A stretch of 64,000 nucleotides of DNA from Mycobacterium vicinigordonae (GTDB taxonomy: Bacteria; Actinomycetota; Actinomycetes; Mycobacteriales; Mycobacteriaceae): contig NZ_CP059165.1 in assembly GCF_013466425.1 (NCBI RefSeq), positions 4,712,001 through 4,776,000 of the forward strand. Direction: 5' to 3'. Position numbers and translations under genes: made by a program. The notes below the pieces were generated by a model. It searched no databases. It was given only the letters and a program-made list of their open reading frames with translations, and had not been told where the DNA came from. Each line of letters opens with the position of its first letter. Position 1 is the stretch's first letter. Below are positions 27,701-35,750 of the stretch, piece after piece.

Positions 27701-28214
27701 CTGGAAGGCCGAGCGTCGGCTCGGCGACAGCACAAGCCTAAGCGAGGCAACCGCGCGCTATCTCTATAAGCTGATGGCCTACAAGGACGAGTACGAAGTC
27801 GCGCGGCTGCTCACCGACCCGGACTTCATCGCCCACGCGGAGTCTCAGGTGCCCGGTGGACGACAGCTCACCTACAGGCTGCATCCGCCGATTCTGCGCG
27901 CCCTGGGCTTGAAGAGAAAGATCGCTCTCAAGCCTTGGACGCGCCCGATGCTGCGTCTGCTCGTGCGGGCGCGATTCATCCGAGGCACCGTGGTCGACCC
28001 GTTCGGCTACGCGCAGGTGCGCCGAGTCGAGCGAGCGCTGATCGATGAATATCGCGCCCAGCTCCACACCAGCATCGCGTCACTGTCAGCCGAGTCGTAC
28101 GAGAAGGCGGTGGCATTGGCCGAAGCGCCCGACCTGATCCGCGGCTACGAGGACATCAAGTTAAACAGCATCGTCCGCTATCACGAACGAGTGAACGAAC
28201 TGAACTCCGCATGA
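24756..28214 (+). CDS. Indolepyruvate ferredoxin oxidoreductase-family protein (fused, 1152 aa)
   Basis: A single-chain 2-oxoacid:ferredoxin oxidoreductase of the large proteobacterial/actinobacterial IOR type. Parts in order are the TPP-dependent alpha-type domains (FVSGYQGSPLGGLDTLLAGM at the start; CSGCPHNRST and IGCHTLA in the middle), a cysteine-rich [4Fe-4S] region around residues 630-690 (CEGCGDCGIKSNC and CLEGDCPSF), and a C-terminal gamma-type domain (AGIGGTGIVTVNRLLADAAL). The family decarboxylates aryl-pyruvates or other 2-oxoacids to acyl-CoA. The start 6 bp after the beta subunit and AAGGAC ahead of ATG show it is in the dioxygenase operon. Confidence 0.9.
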   Translation: MSTVDASAGRPDLLDRQHAGRGAASITPALLTGVQAIARALIEQRARDRRHGRNTATFVSGYQGSPLGGLDTLLAGMEGLEEQHAIRLIPGVNEEIASTAVWGSQQTLPTGSRTVDGVVGVWYGKGPGLDRASDSIRHANLYGTDPRGGVVAYVGDDPACKSSTLPFVSDAALAALNIPFFYPRNAEEIVEHTMLAVELSRASGCWVAVKIVADVADGLWTLERDFADLHISIPEVEWDGRPWRYRQRRVTTPGESALAETDLVGPRWKMVQAFLDANLREPIQDGTVTARVGVLAAGAPYDSTRQALKDLGLHDDRSPTPGIRLMQVAAPFPLSTRQVVDFAKGLDLVFVVEEKGNLLESQVKDALYQVERRPTVVGKRDDRGRALIPADGELVAARLHGPLRRVLRSYLEIRPEPLHRIELSVLPTHRIPYFCSGCPHNRSTVVPEGSLAAGGIGCHTLASVSARSDAAITGWTQMGGEGAQWIGQSAFTDVEHVFQNVGDGTFFHSGQLALQAAIAAGVNVTYKLLYNAAVAMTGAQDPQAGLPVPALTRKLMAEGVKQIIVCADEPDRYRGTKFAKGATLWPRERLDEAQRRLREVKGVTVLIYDQQCAANARRLRKRGKLPTRTTRVVINEAVCEGCGDCGIKSNCLSVQPVETEYGRKTRIEQTSCNTDYSCLEGDCPSFVTLDVGRYRGDTKARRAPTRPNPPDVTDIRPRLTDTDIFLAGIGGTGIVTVNRLLADAALRAGYHVAGLDQTGLSQKAGPVVSHLRMRIDGAALTNRVGEGSADLFLAFDLLVAAESKFAKYADTTRTTIVASTSKTPTGDMVFDAGVAYPDDRLFLDRLRERSTRLLTVDALAVANDVMGSTTAANLLLVGMAFQSGALPIPAHHIEEAIRSSGVAVAANMAAFRWGRAIAIDGASAPPQKRTAQRRPNAVVDSAVAAGGFSGETLRLVQIRAQNLVDYQGTRLALTYIGDTSAVWKAERRLGDSTSLSEATARYLYKLMAYKDEYEVARLLTDPDFIAHAESQVPGGRQLTYRLHPPILRALGLKRKIALKPWTRPMLRLLVRARFIRGTVVDPFGYAQVRRVERALIDEYRAQLHTSIASLSAESYEKAVALAEAPDLIRGYEDIKLNSIVRYHERVNELNSA

Positions 28215-28551
28215 CCATCACGCAATAAGCCCAAGAGCAATCGAAACACTCGCTCGCTGCGGACCAGTCGACCGCAAAGTTAGATCCATCGCGCTGGACA
28301 TCCGTTCGCCCGCCGCCCGCAGACTCCTCGGTTGTGATCTGCGCCGGGGGCGCCGCCGTGGACGGGTGGACTCAGACTCAGGCACGCAAATACGTCTTGG
28401 CCGTGCCCGCACCAATTAGCTCGGCGACGGTGCTGAATCACTGACGGCTACCTGCTCTGAATCGCGCGGACCGCTGGCCCTGTTCACGACGGGTCGGTTC
28501 TGGCCTGGTCTTCAACCGTCGCCAACAGGCTCTATCGGCGGTGCGCGCGGC
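28215..28551. other. Intergenic stretch before the IS21 remnant
   Basis: About 340 bp between the IOR-like gene and the IS21 remnant with no gene I can support. Its last 22 bases (28530-28551) repeat bases 22352-22373 with one mismatch. Confidence 0.4.
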
Positions 28552-29610
28552 TGAGTGCGGTCACCTGATTTGGCCCCGGTTTGGTCGCTCGTCGTCACGA
28601 ATGTCGACCCCACCGCAGTCGTGTCCCTCATCTGCTGGTGGGTGCGGCGGGTCTTCACCAATGTTGCCCCACCCTGGTTGCGATCTTCATGTCGATGTTG
28701 CTGACGTGGAGGTCGGGAAGTGGCGAGGTCACGGGTGGAAGTGTTCGAGCAGATCCGCCGGGATCACCGGCTGGAAGGGCTGTCGATCCGGGAGTTGGCC
28801 GAGCGGCATCGGGCGCACCGGCGCACGGTGCGCCAAGCGCTGGCCTCAGCGCTGCCGCCGCCGCGCAAACCGTATCGGCCACGACCTCGCCCAGCACGCC
28901 GCGATCGTTGATGGGTGGTTGATCGCCGACCAGCAGGCTCCCCGCAAGCAGCGTCACACCGCACGGCGGATCTGGCAGCGCCTGGCCACCGAACACGGTG
29001 CGACATACTCCGAGGTCACTGTGTCACGGTACGTCGCTAAACGACCAATCGAGTTAGGGCTGACCAGGATCGAGGTCGCGGTTCCGCAGACTCATCTGCC
29101 CGGTGCTCAGGCGGAAGTGGATTTCGGGGAGTTCTGGCCCCACATCGGCGGCGTGCTGGTGAAGTGCTGGATGTTCGTGATGCGCTTGTCCTGCTCGGGC
29201 CGGGCCTTCCACGTCGCGTTCACCACCCAGGGCCAAGGCGCATTCCTGCAGGGACATGTGTTGGCGTTCAACCACTTCGGCGGAATTCCAGGCCGGATAC
29301 GGTATGACAATCTCAAACCCGCGGTCATCAAAGTGCTCAAGGGCCTTGATGAGGTCGGGTATGTCCAGATTGACCCCCGCAGAGCGGAGCTGCTGTTTCA
29401 GATCATCACCGAGCGAGAGGAACAGCAAGTATCGCGCTGGCCAGCAATCTGCCGTTCAGCGAATGGGGAGCCGTATTCCCCGACCCGCGGCTGGTCGCCG
29501 CGATCGTCGACCGCATCACCTCAACGCCCACATCCTCGCAACGGGCACCGACTCGTATGGTTTACGCACCTCGAAGAGGAGCCCGCGCAGCAAGGGCAGG
29601 ACAACCTAGG
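28552..29610 (+). mobile_element. IS21-family remnant: frameshifted IstA fused to IstB C-terminus
   Basis: From about 28720 the IstA start is clear (MARSRVEVFEQIRRDHRLEG, then the helix-turn-helix SIRELAERHRAHRRTVRQAL). Near 28890 the frame is lost and resumes as AIVDGWLIADQQAPRKQRHT. The integrase core follows with AQAEVDFGEFWPHIGG and IRYDNLKPAVIKVLKG. Directly in frame, without the last catalytic Glu region, it continues as an IstB helper ATPase end (LDEVGYVQIDPRRAELLFQI). After another frame change come SNLPFSEWGAVFPDPRL and the IstB tail. A deletion has therefore joined the two genes. The element's left end probably lies near 28552 (TGAGTGCGGTCACC). Confidence 0.8.
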
Positions 29611-30413
29611 GTGGTCGCTGCCAAATTCGTTGTGTCCCAGCATCAACGAATCCCACCGACCGATACAGGTCCGCAGCGAAGTAGTCGGGATCTGCAACGA
29701 TCACCAGCGTTTCGACCCCCATGGGCGTCGCTGCGTGGTGCGCAGCTTCGGTCAACAGTGCACGGACCAGACCGCGGCGCCGACAATCCGGGTGGGTCTC
29801 GACGTGCTGAAAGCGCCCCGCACCAAGGCCATCACTGAAAACGCCGAGACCGGCACACATGTGATCATCGCGGAACGCCCCGAACCACGCGCCATGGCCC
29901 TGGTCACAGAGCGTTCGCAATTCGCCGTGCCGGCGCCGGCTGAGGCATTCATCGGCGTTGGGATACACCTCCCGCCGGAGTTCAAACGCCGCCGCCCAAC
30001 AGCATCACCATCGAGTCGTCGAATAAAGAAACCCGTAACCGCCGAACACGACTCAGACAGTCGATTCCAATCTAAAGCTAGGACACACTGCGCTCATGTG
30101 TGAAGCCGGCAGATCGAAGAGCGTCGACCGACGACTGCGATGCGTCTGCCTGATCAGCACCCAAGACGACATGCCCCGAGCCGATCTCCCGCTGGAATAC
30201 CGCCACGCATTCTGCAAGCGAGCCACCATCTGGCAGATTTCGAAGAAGCAAGAAATTCCCCCGGCGACACTCCGGATTGCCGGGCGTGCGAACCGCCACA
30301 AACCCATGCCCCTCAACAACAACCGCACCAGACAGCCGTCGCAGCATCAGATCCGTCTCCCAGCCTGGCGACCACCCCACGCCCGCCAGCCTACGCAGCA
30401 CCAGCCACGACAA
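29606..30413 (-). pseudogene. GNAT-family N-acetyltransferase, broken
   Basis: Two open segments on the minus strand together give one GNAT protein. The N-terminal half (30413 to 30078) reads GWETDLMLRRLSGAVVVEGH and GSGHVVLGADQ. The C-terminal half (about 29968 to 29606) reads GAWFGAFRDDHM, the acetyl-CoA loop HPDCRRRGLVRALLTEAAHH and LYRSVGFVDAGTQ. About 110 bp between them contain stops in all plausible frames. The gene is inactivated. It ends against the IS21 remnant, which may have come in next to it. Confidence 0.75.
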
Positions 30414-30504
30414 GTCCGCTCAGATATATCACGCGGAGGGGGCCGAAATTCACGCCGAATCCCGGAGCCAACCGACTTGACGAAACGCGCGCGGCGGGTG
30501 TTCC

Positions 30505-32790
30505 ACGCTGAGATGAGCTGTGGCGGTGAGGGGCTGGGGGTGAAGTGGACGTTGCTCCGAGGTCTTTTGGTCAGCTTCGGTAGTCGCTGGCGGGCAATTG
30601 GGGTAGCGATTACGCGTGACCGTGCTCGCCTAGCAGGGTGTGCTTAAGGCTGGATCAGGGCCGTGCATCGGCTGAGGTGATGGGAAGCGAGAAAGATGGC
30701 GACAAGTTCTGTGTTCGACCCCGAGACTCAGTTCGAGAAGGCAACCGCTCGCGGTCCTCGGCTATCGGACGGTGTGCGGGTTGCCGACCTGATCGACCTC
30801 GAAGAACGCACTGTTTGCGCCAGACTCCACTCGGATGAAGAAATCTACCGCCTGGAGATGGAACGCATCTTTGGCCGGTGTTGGATCGCTGTGGCCCACG
30901 AAAGTGAGATCCCCAACCCGGGTGATTACGTCACCAGAGCCATCGGCGAAGACCCGGTTATCGTCTCGCGCGACCGCTCTGGAGGCATCAACATCCTGTT
31001 AAATACGTGCTCTCACCGCGGCATGAATGTGTGCCGAGCCGAAATGGGCAACACAAAGTTTTTCCGCTGCCCGTATCACGCGTGGAGCTACGACGCGACT
31101 GGGCGTCTGGTGAGCGTGAGCGCCGAACAGGAAATGTATGACGGCGCGCTGGACAAGGAAAAGTATGGACTCCGGCGGGCGCGCGTAGCTACCTACGCCG
31201 GCATGGTATTTGGGACTTGGTCTGAGGAAGCCCCACCGCTTAAGGAGGAGCTTGGCGGCATCACTTTTTACCTTGATATGGCGTTCAACCGGTCACGAAG
31301 CGGTCTTGAGGTGCTCGGACCTCCGCAACGGTGGACTTTCGATGCCAACTGGAAACTCGCGGCAGAACAATTTTCAGGCGATGCCTACCACACTGTGATG
31401 TTGCACAATTCGCTTGCCGAGCTGGGCGTGTTTCCAAAGGATCCGGCCGCGATTCTCCTCGGGGTTAATGTCGGCACCGAGGGCGCACACACCTTGAGAT
31501 GCCTAGACATGGAAGGTGTCATGGCGGGATTGGGTGCGGCGGCGACGGAAGGCATGTTTGATCAGGCGCCCCCACCGGGGATGGATGCCGAGCTGGTCGC
31601 GCAAGTAACGGAGGTCCTCAGCACCGAGCAGGTGAACGCGTTCATCAAGACTCCACCAGTGGTGGGGCAGGTTTTCCCGACGCTTGCATGGATCAACATG
31701 TTGCTACCCAACGCGGCTTCTGAAATCAAAGGCGGAGTCATCACCTTCCGTACCTGGGTTCCCCGGGGTCTTGACCACATGGAAATCATGTCGTGGACTC
31801 TTGTCGAGAAAGACGCTTCCGAAGAGATCCGTCGAGCCACAGCGCGGTCAACGATCCAAACCTTCAGCGACAGCGGCATCTTCGAGCAAGACGATGCCGA
31901 ATCCTGGGCTGGCGTATACCGAGCGATCCGCGGAGCACAGGGCCAAAAACAGCGCCTTCTTTACTTCTCCACCTGCGGTGAGCCCATTAAGGAAAATGGC
32001 TGCCTCACCTGGCCCGGAATGGGACGCGACGATATTCAATGGCTGTTTTGGAAGCGCTACCGAGAACTGATGGAGAACTGACATTCACTCTGTTCCCCAA
32101 GGCAGACTTCGGGAAATTTCAATGGAACACACGTGCAGTGGCTAGCGCCATCGTCGGTGAGACCGCGGGCTAGAGAGGAATACTCGTAATGCAAAGCGTG
32201 GCAACCGGGCAGTCGCCCAACGAACCGATGGCGCGCACCACTCAGCACCCACGACCCGAACCCGATTCCTTGCCTGCACTCGCCTACTCGGACCCAAGGT
32301 TCGCCGCGGCTCAGCAATTTCTGACCCGCGAAGCGTTCCTCCTCGATCATGGACGCTTCCACGAGTGGATGGAAATGCTGGACCAAGATCTCGAGTACCG
32401 CATGCCGGTACGGGTCACAGCGTGGCGCGCCGACGGCGAAGGATTCACCGACGCAATGCATTTCGACGATACCTACGCATCGATGCAAGGCCGAGTCGCC
32501 CGCCTTGACACTGGCTACGCCTGGGGCGAAGACCCGCCCTCAAGAACCCGTCGATTCATCAGCAACATCACCGTTACCGCGCCAACACACGACGACCACG
32601 AACTGCACGTAGTCAGTTACCTGCTGGTCGCACGCAGTCGATGGGACAACCCCACCTACCAATTCCTTTCCGCCGAACGGCGCGACCTGCTACGTCAGGC
32701 GCCCAACCACCACGGAAAGTACAAACTACTGAACCGCGAGATCCTGGTTGACCAATCCAACCTCGGAACCGTCAACCTAGCCATCTTCCT
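30505..32790 (+). repeat. 2286-bp direct repeat, copy 2 (dioxygenase alpha/beta)
   Basis: Second copy of the segment at 22460-24745. The upstream border is a one-base mismatch at 30504 followed by unrelated sequence. The downstream border is at the third base of the last beta-subunit codon. The interval between the two copies (24746-30504) contains the IOR-like gene, the IS21 remnant and the broken GNAT gene. Confidence 0.92.
30696..32081 (+). CDS. Ring-hydroxylating dioxygenase alpha subunit (copy 2)
   Basis: 461 residues, identical in sequence to the copy at 22651-24036, with the same Rieske ligands (Cys105, His107, Cys125, His128) and iron site (His232, His237). The leader and ribosome-binding site are also the same. 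This copy heads a different operon: it is followed by its beta subunit, a short-chain dehydrogenase and an extradiol dioxygenase, the classical order of a ring-cleavage upper pathway. Confidence 0.93.
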   Translation: MATSSVFDPETQFEKATARGPRLSDGVRVADLIDLEERTVCARLHSDEEIYRLEMERIFGRCWIAVAHESEIPNPGDYVTRAIGEDPVIVSRDRSGGINILLNTCSHRGMNVCRAEMGNTKFFRCPYHAWSYDATGRLVSVSAEQEMYDGALDKEKYGLRRARVATYAGMVFGTWSEEAPPLKEELGGITFYLDMAFNRSRSGLEVLGPPQRWTFDANWKLAAEQFSGDAYHTVMLHNSLAELGVFPKDPAAILLGVNVGTEGAHTLRCLDMEGVMAGLGAAATEGMFDQAPPPGMDAELVAQVTEVLSTEQVNAFIKTPPVVGQVFPTLAWINMLLPNAASEIKGGVITFRTWVPRGLDHMEIMSWTLVEKDASEEIRRATARSTIQTFSDSGIFEQDDAESWAGVYRAIRGAQGQKQRLLYFSTCGEPIKENGCLTWPGMGRDDIQWLFWKRYRELMEN

Positions 32791-32794
32791 GTGA
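32189..32794 (+). CDS. Ring-hydroxylating dioxygenase beta subunit (copy 2)
   Basis: 201 residues, identical in protein sequence to copy 1. The last codon is CTG and the stop TGA, against CTC TAA in copy 1, so the protein end is preserved although the DNA changes at exactly this point. The short-chain dehydrogenase starts 41 bp downstream. Confidence 0.92.
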   Translation: MQSVATGQSPNEPMARTTQHPRPEPDSLPALAYSDPRFAAAQQFLTREAFLLDHGRFHEWMEMLDQDLEYRMPVRVTAWRADGEGFTDAMHFDDTYASMQGRVARLDTGYAWGEDPPSRTRRFISNITVTAPTHDDHELHVVSYLLVARSRWDNPTYQFLSAERRDLLRQAPNHHGKYKLLNREILVDQSNLGTVNLAIFL

Positions 32795-32835
32795 GCGCTG
32801 CAAAGCCGGATTGATAGAGAGACGCGGGACGGACA

Positions 32836-33657
32836 ATGGGCGGATTAGAAGCGAGTGGGGTGCTGCTAAGTGGCGGCGGCTCCGGTCTAGGCCGCGCGCT
32901 CGTTGACCGGTTCCTCCGAGAAGGCGCCAACGTCGCCTGCTTGGAATACAACACCGCCAAGGTCAGCAGTCTGCGGGCTGAGTTCGGCGATTCTGTGCTT
33001 GCCGTCGAAGGCGATATCCGTGATCCGGCGGCCTCTGAGTCGGCCGTTGCTGATGTATTGCGGAGTTTCGGTCGTCTGGATGCTCTCATTGGAACAGCTG
33101 CCGTCGCTGACATCGTCCCATCATTCAAGTCTTACGATCGAGAAGACGTTTTGCCGGTGTTCGACGAGATCATGAGAACTAATGTGGCAGGCCACATTTT
33201 GCTCGTGACCGCAGCGCGAGAAGCACTTGAAGCCTCCGGTGGCAGCGTCACCCTTACGTTGTCGACGTCTGCTATGTACCCCGGCACGGGTCCTATGTAT
33301 TCGGTGTCGAAAGCCGCGCTGGCGATGGTGGTAAAGCAACTCGCGTTCGAACTTGCCCCGCGAGTTCGCGTAAACGGAGTGGTACCCGGCACGATCCGCG
33401 ACAGCGGTATAGGCGGGCCAAAAGCACTGAATCAGCAAGACGCTACGGCGTCGGAATTCTTGCCGGGATTCTACGAGGCCGCTAAACGTATGGTTCCACA
33501 GCGCAGATGTCCCAACGCTGCGGATTACACCGGCATCTATGTGTTGCTGGCTTCGAAGACAGACGCGGGTGTGGCGACCGGCGCCATCGTCAACTGGGAC
33601 ACCGGTTTGGGCATGGTTGGGCACGGCATGGCGCTGGCCCCGGAGCTCGATCAATAA
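32836..33657 (+). CDS. Short-chain dehydrogenase, cis-dihydrodiol-dehydrogenase-like
   Basis: 273 residues. The cofactor loop is LSGGGSGLGRALVDRF and the active-site segment is STSAMYPGTGPMYSVSKAAL, with Ser, Tyr and Lys in place. RVNGVVPGTIRDS follows the catalytic helix. Position directly after the dioxygenase beta subunit and before an extradiol dioxygenase, plus the BphB-like length, suggest oxidation of a cis-dihydrodiol to a catechol. The annotation of the reaction rests on context. The stop is followed by an AGGAGG site for the next gene. Confidence 0.85.
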   Translation: MGGLEASGVLLSGGGSGLGRALVDRFLREGANVACLEYNTAKVSSLRAEFGDSVLAVEGDIRDPAASESAVADVLRSFGRLDALIGTAAVADIVPSFKSYDREDVLPVFDEIMRTNVAGHILLVTAAREALEASGGSVTLTLSTSAMYPGTGPMYSVSKAALAMVVKQLAFELAPRVRVNGVVPGTIRDSGIGGPKALNQQDATASEFLPGFYEAAKRMVPQRRCPNAADYTGIYVLLASKTDAGVATGAIVNWDTGLGMVGHGMALAPELDQ

Positions 33658-33671
33658 GGAGGTTTCGAAGA

Positions 33672-34586
33672 ATGTGCATCGCGAGTCTTGGCTATCTCGG
33701 AGTTGAGACACCGGATCCGGCGATCTGGACTACTTTCGGTCCCGAGGTTCTGGGGCTGACCGTATCCCGGACGGGAGACGACGGTTCGGTCTACCTGCGC
33801 GCTGACCTGCGCCATCATCGGATCGCGATTCACCCTGGCGCGGAGAGCCAAGTTGCCTACGTGGGCTGGGAAGTCGCCGGCGAGTCCGATCTCGATGCGA
33901 TGATCGAACGGCTGGACCAGGCCCACGTAAGCTGGCAACCCGGTTCGGTCGCCGAGTGCGCCGAGCGCAAGGTCGAACGGTTCGTCAGATTAGAAGACCC
34001 TGCCGGACTCCCTCACGAAATTTTCTACGGGGCGCTCGTGTCCTACGAGGCGTTCGTTCCGGGCCGGCCGATACAGGGCTTTGTGACCGGTGATCGCGGG
34101 CTGGGTCATGTGGTTTTTATCGTTCCGGACGCTACCGCAGCACACAAGTTTTACACGAAAGTGTTGGGCTTCAAGTTGAGCGACATTGTGGATACGGTCT
34201 TTCATACTCCCGGGTACTTTTATCATTTGAACCGTCGGCATCACAGTCTGGCGATTTTGGAGGCCCCGAATAAGGTCGGGCTCCATCACCTGATGCTCGA
34301 ACTGCAAGACCTCAATGATGTCGGCACGGCCTACGACATCGTGCGCGATCGCGGATACCCGCTGTCCATGGAGTTCGGCCGACACTCGACCGATGAGGTG
34401 GTGTCGTTCTACTTCGTTACCCCAGCAGGTTTCGAGATCGAGTACGGCTGGGGAGGTCGAGAGGTTGACGACGCCACGTGGCACGTGGTGCGAGCTGATC
34501 GCGGCGAGCTATGGGGCCACCGGGTGGTGGGCCCAGGGCTGCCGCCAACGGTCCGCCCCCTAGATGCCACGGCGGCAGACAGATGA
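33672..34586 (+). CDS. Extradiol ring-cleavage dioxygenase (BphC-like, VOC fold)
   Basis: 304 residues, two-domain type I extradiol dioxygenase that meta-cleaves a catechol. The iron ligands are His146 (GLGHVVFIV), a His in LHHLMLEL (205/206) and the Glu in GFEIEYGWGG (257). The catalytic His lies in RRHHSLAI (190/191) and a supporting Tyr in SFYFVTPAG. ATG 33672 lies 9 bases after AGGAGG at 33657-33662. Its substrate is likely the bicyclic or larger catechol produced by the upstream dioxygenase and dehydrogenase; the exact compound is unknown. Confidence 0.92.
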   Translation: MCIASLGYLGVETPDPAIWTTFGPEVLGLTVSRTGDDGSVYLRADLRHHRIAIHPGAESQVAYVGWEVAGESDLDAMIERLDQAHVSWQPGSVAECAERKVERFVRLEDPAGLPHEIFYGALVSYEAFVPGRPIQGFVTGDRGLGHVVFIVPDATAAHKFYTKVLGFKLSDIVDTVFHTPGYFYHLNRRHHSLAILEAPNKVGLHHLMLELQDLNDVGTAYDIVRDRGYPLSMEFGRHSTDEVVSFYFVTPAGFEIEYGWGGREVDDATWHVVRADRGELWGHRVVGPGLPPTVRPLDATAADR

Positions 34587-34654
34587 TCTTGCCAGACGCG
34601 GGCGGCGGCACGCTGCGGTCCCGGGCCCGGCACCGCACCTGAGGAGAACGTCCC

Positions 34655-35302
34655 ATGTATCAGCCGCTGGCCGTGTCCGCATTGGCAATGCTCGCCGTTG
34701 GGGCATTCTTGGGCACACCCACTGCGCAGGCCGACAACGACAACAACACGCTCATCCCGAATAACAGGCGTCTCAACGACTCAGTGGTCTCCAACGTCTT
34801 CACCATGCAGCATCAGGCTGGGTGCACTAACGACGTGCGGATCAACCCACAACTGCAACGCGCGGCCGAATGGCACGCCAACGATGTGCTCAACAACCGC
34901 GATCTCGATGGCGACATCGGCTCGGACGGGTCCACACCACAGAGCCGCGCCAACGCCGCTGGCTACCGCGGCCAGGTAGCTGAAACGGTGGCGATCCATC
35001 CTGCCATCGCGATCAGCGGCATCGATCTGATCAACCGTTGGTTCTACGACCCCGCGTCCTCTGCCATCATGTCCAACTGCGCCAACAGCCAGATCGGGGT
35101 GTGGTCGGTCAACAGCCTGGACCGCACCGTCGTGGTGGCCGTGTACGGGCAGCCGCAAAATCCCCCCGACACGGCAGGTCAAAACATCCCGACCGGCCCG
35201 ACTCCCGACTACGACGCCAGCGACGAGATCGAGTACGGGATCAACTGGTTCCCCTGGATTCTGCGGGGCGTCTACCCGCCGCCCGCCCACCCTCCGAATT
35301 AG
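34655..35302 (+). CDS. Secreted CAP-domain (SCP-like) protein
   Basis: 215 residues. A signal peptide with cleavage after residue 26 (GTPTAQA) leads into a CAP/SCP-like domain: RRLNDSVVSNVFTMQHQAGC, LQRAAEWHANDVLNNRDLDG, SRANAAGYRGQVAET and VWSVNSLDRTVVVAVYGQP. The C-terminus is proline-rich. Mycobacteria secrete several such proteins and none has a firmly known activity. ATG 34655 follows GAGGAGAACGTCCC. It is downstream of the extradiol dioxygenase on the same strand, separated by 68 bp, so it may be cotranscribed. Confidence 0.8.
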   Translation: MYQPLAVSALAMLAVGAFLGTPTAQADNDNNTLIPNNRRLNDSVVSNVFTMQHQAGCTNDVRINPQLQRAAEWHANDVLNNRDLDGDIGSDGSTPQSRANAAGYRGQVAETVAIHPAIAISGIDLINRWFYDPASSAIMSNCANSQIGVWSVNSLDRTVVVAVYGQPQNPPDTAGQNIPTGPTPDYDASDEIEYGINWFPWILRGVYPPPAHPPN

Positions 35303-35750
35303 GTGGTGCGCCTTGTGCATTGGGGCATCCGTGCAGATCTCAGCATCCGGGAGGATCGCCTCGTGTGCCTCGAGACGGAGGAGTCAACGAAGTGCCTGCC
35401 GGTCCTGATGATCAACGACACCATCGCCGATCGGCTGATTCGGGCTGCATCGCTAACGCGGTGCGCCGCGCGCCGCTGAGGGGGCAGCTGGTGGGCCGAC
35501 CGCTGCCTGACTGTTGACGACGGTCGAAAAGTAGGCCAGAAGCGACGGGGTGGTTTCTAGGGACGGTTGCAACACTTCTCTAGGTTCTGGAGGTTGTGTT
35601 GACATCGTCGCGTCGGGTGAAGAAGGGGCCGGGGCGTCGCCCGCTCTAGGCCAAGCGTCAGCGGTTCATGGAGTTGCGGGCTAGGGGGTGGAGCGTGCGG
35701 GCCGCGGCGCGTGAAGTCGGTACCGACGATCCCGACTTACGACTGCAGAA
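35303..35750. other. Intergenic stretch containing an IS30 scrap
   Basis: About 450 bp between the CAP gene and the convergent mce operon end. The segment 35303-35560 shows no recognisable gene. The rest contains the N-terminal piece of an IS30-type transposase listed separately. Confidence 0.45.
35599..35725 (+). mobile_element. IS30-family transposase N-terminal remnant
   Basis: Starting at TTG 35599 the frame reads TSSRRVKKGPGRRPL, a stop, then AKRQRFMELRARGWSVRAAA and REVG. This is the N-terminal helix-turn-helix of IS30-type transposases, interrupted by TAG and cut off after about 42 codons where it meets the end of the mce operon. Confidence 0.65.

Noticed and set aside
28541..30103. 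A 520-codon open frame that looks like one large protein
   Set aside because: It is a chance run through the fused IS21 remnant and then antisense through the broken GNAT gene. Only the IstA/IstB part is meaningful.
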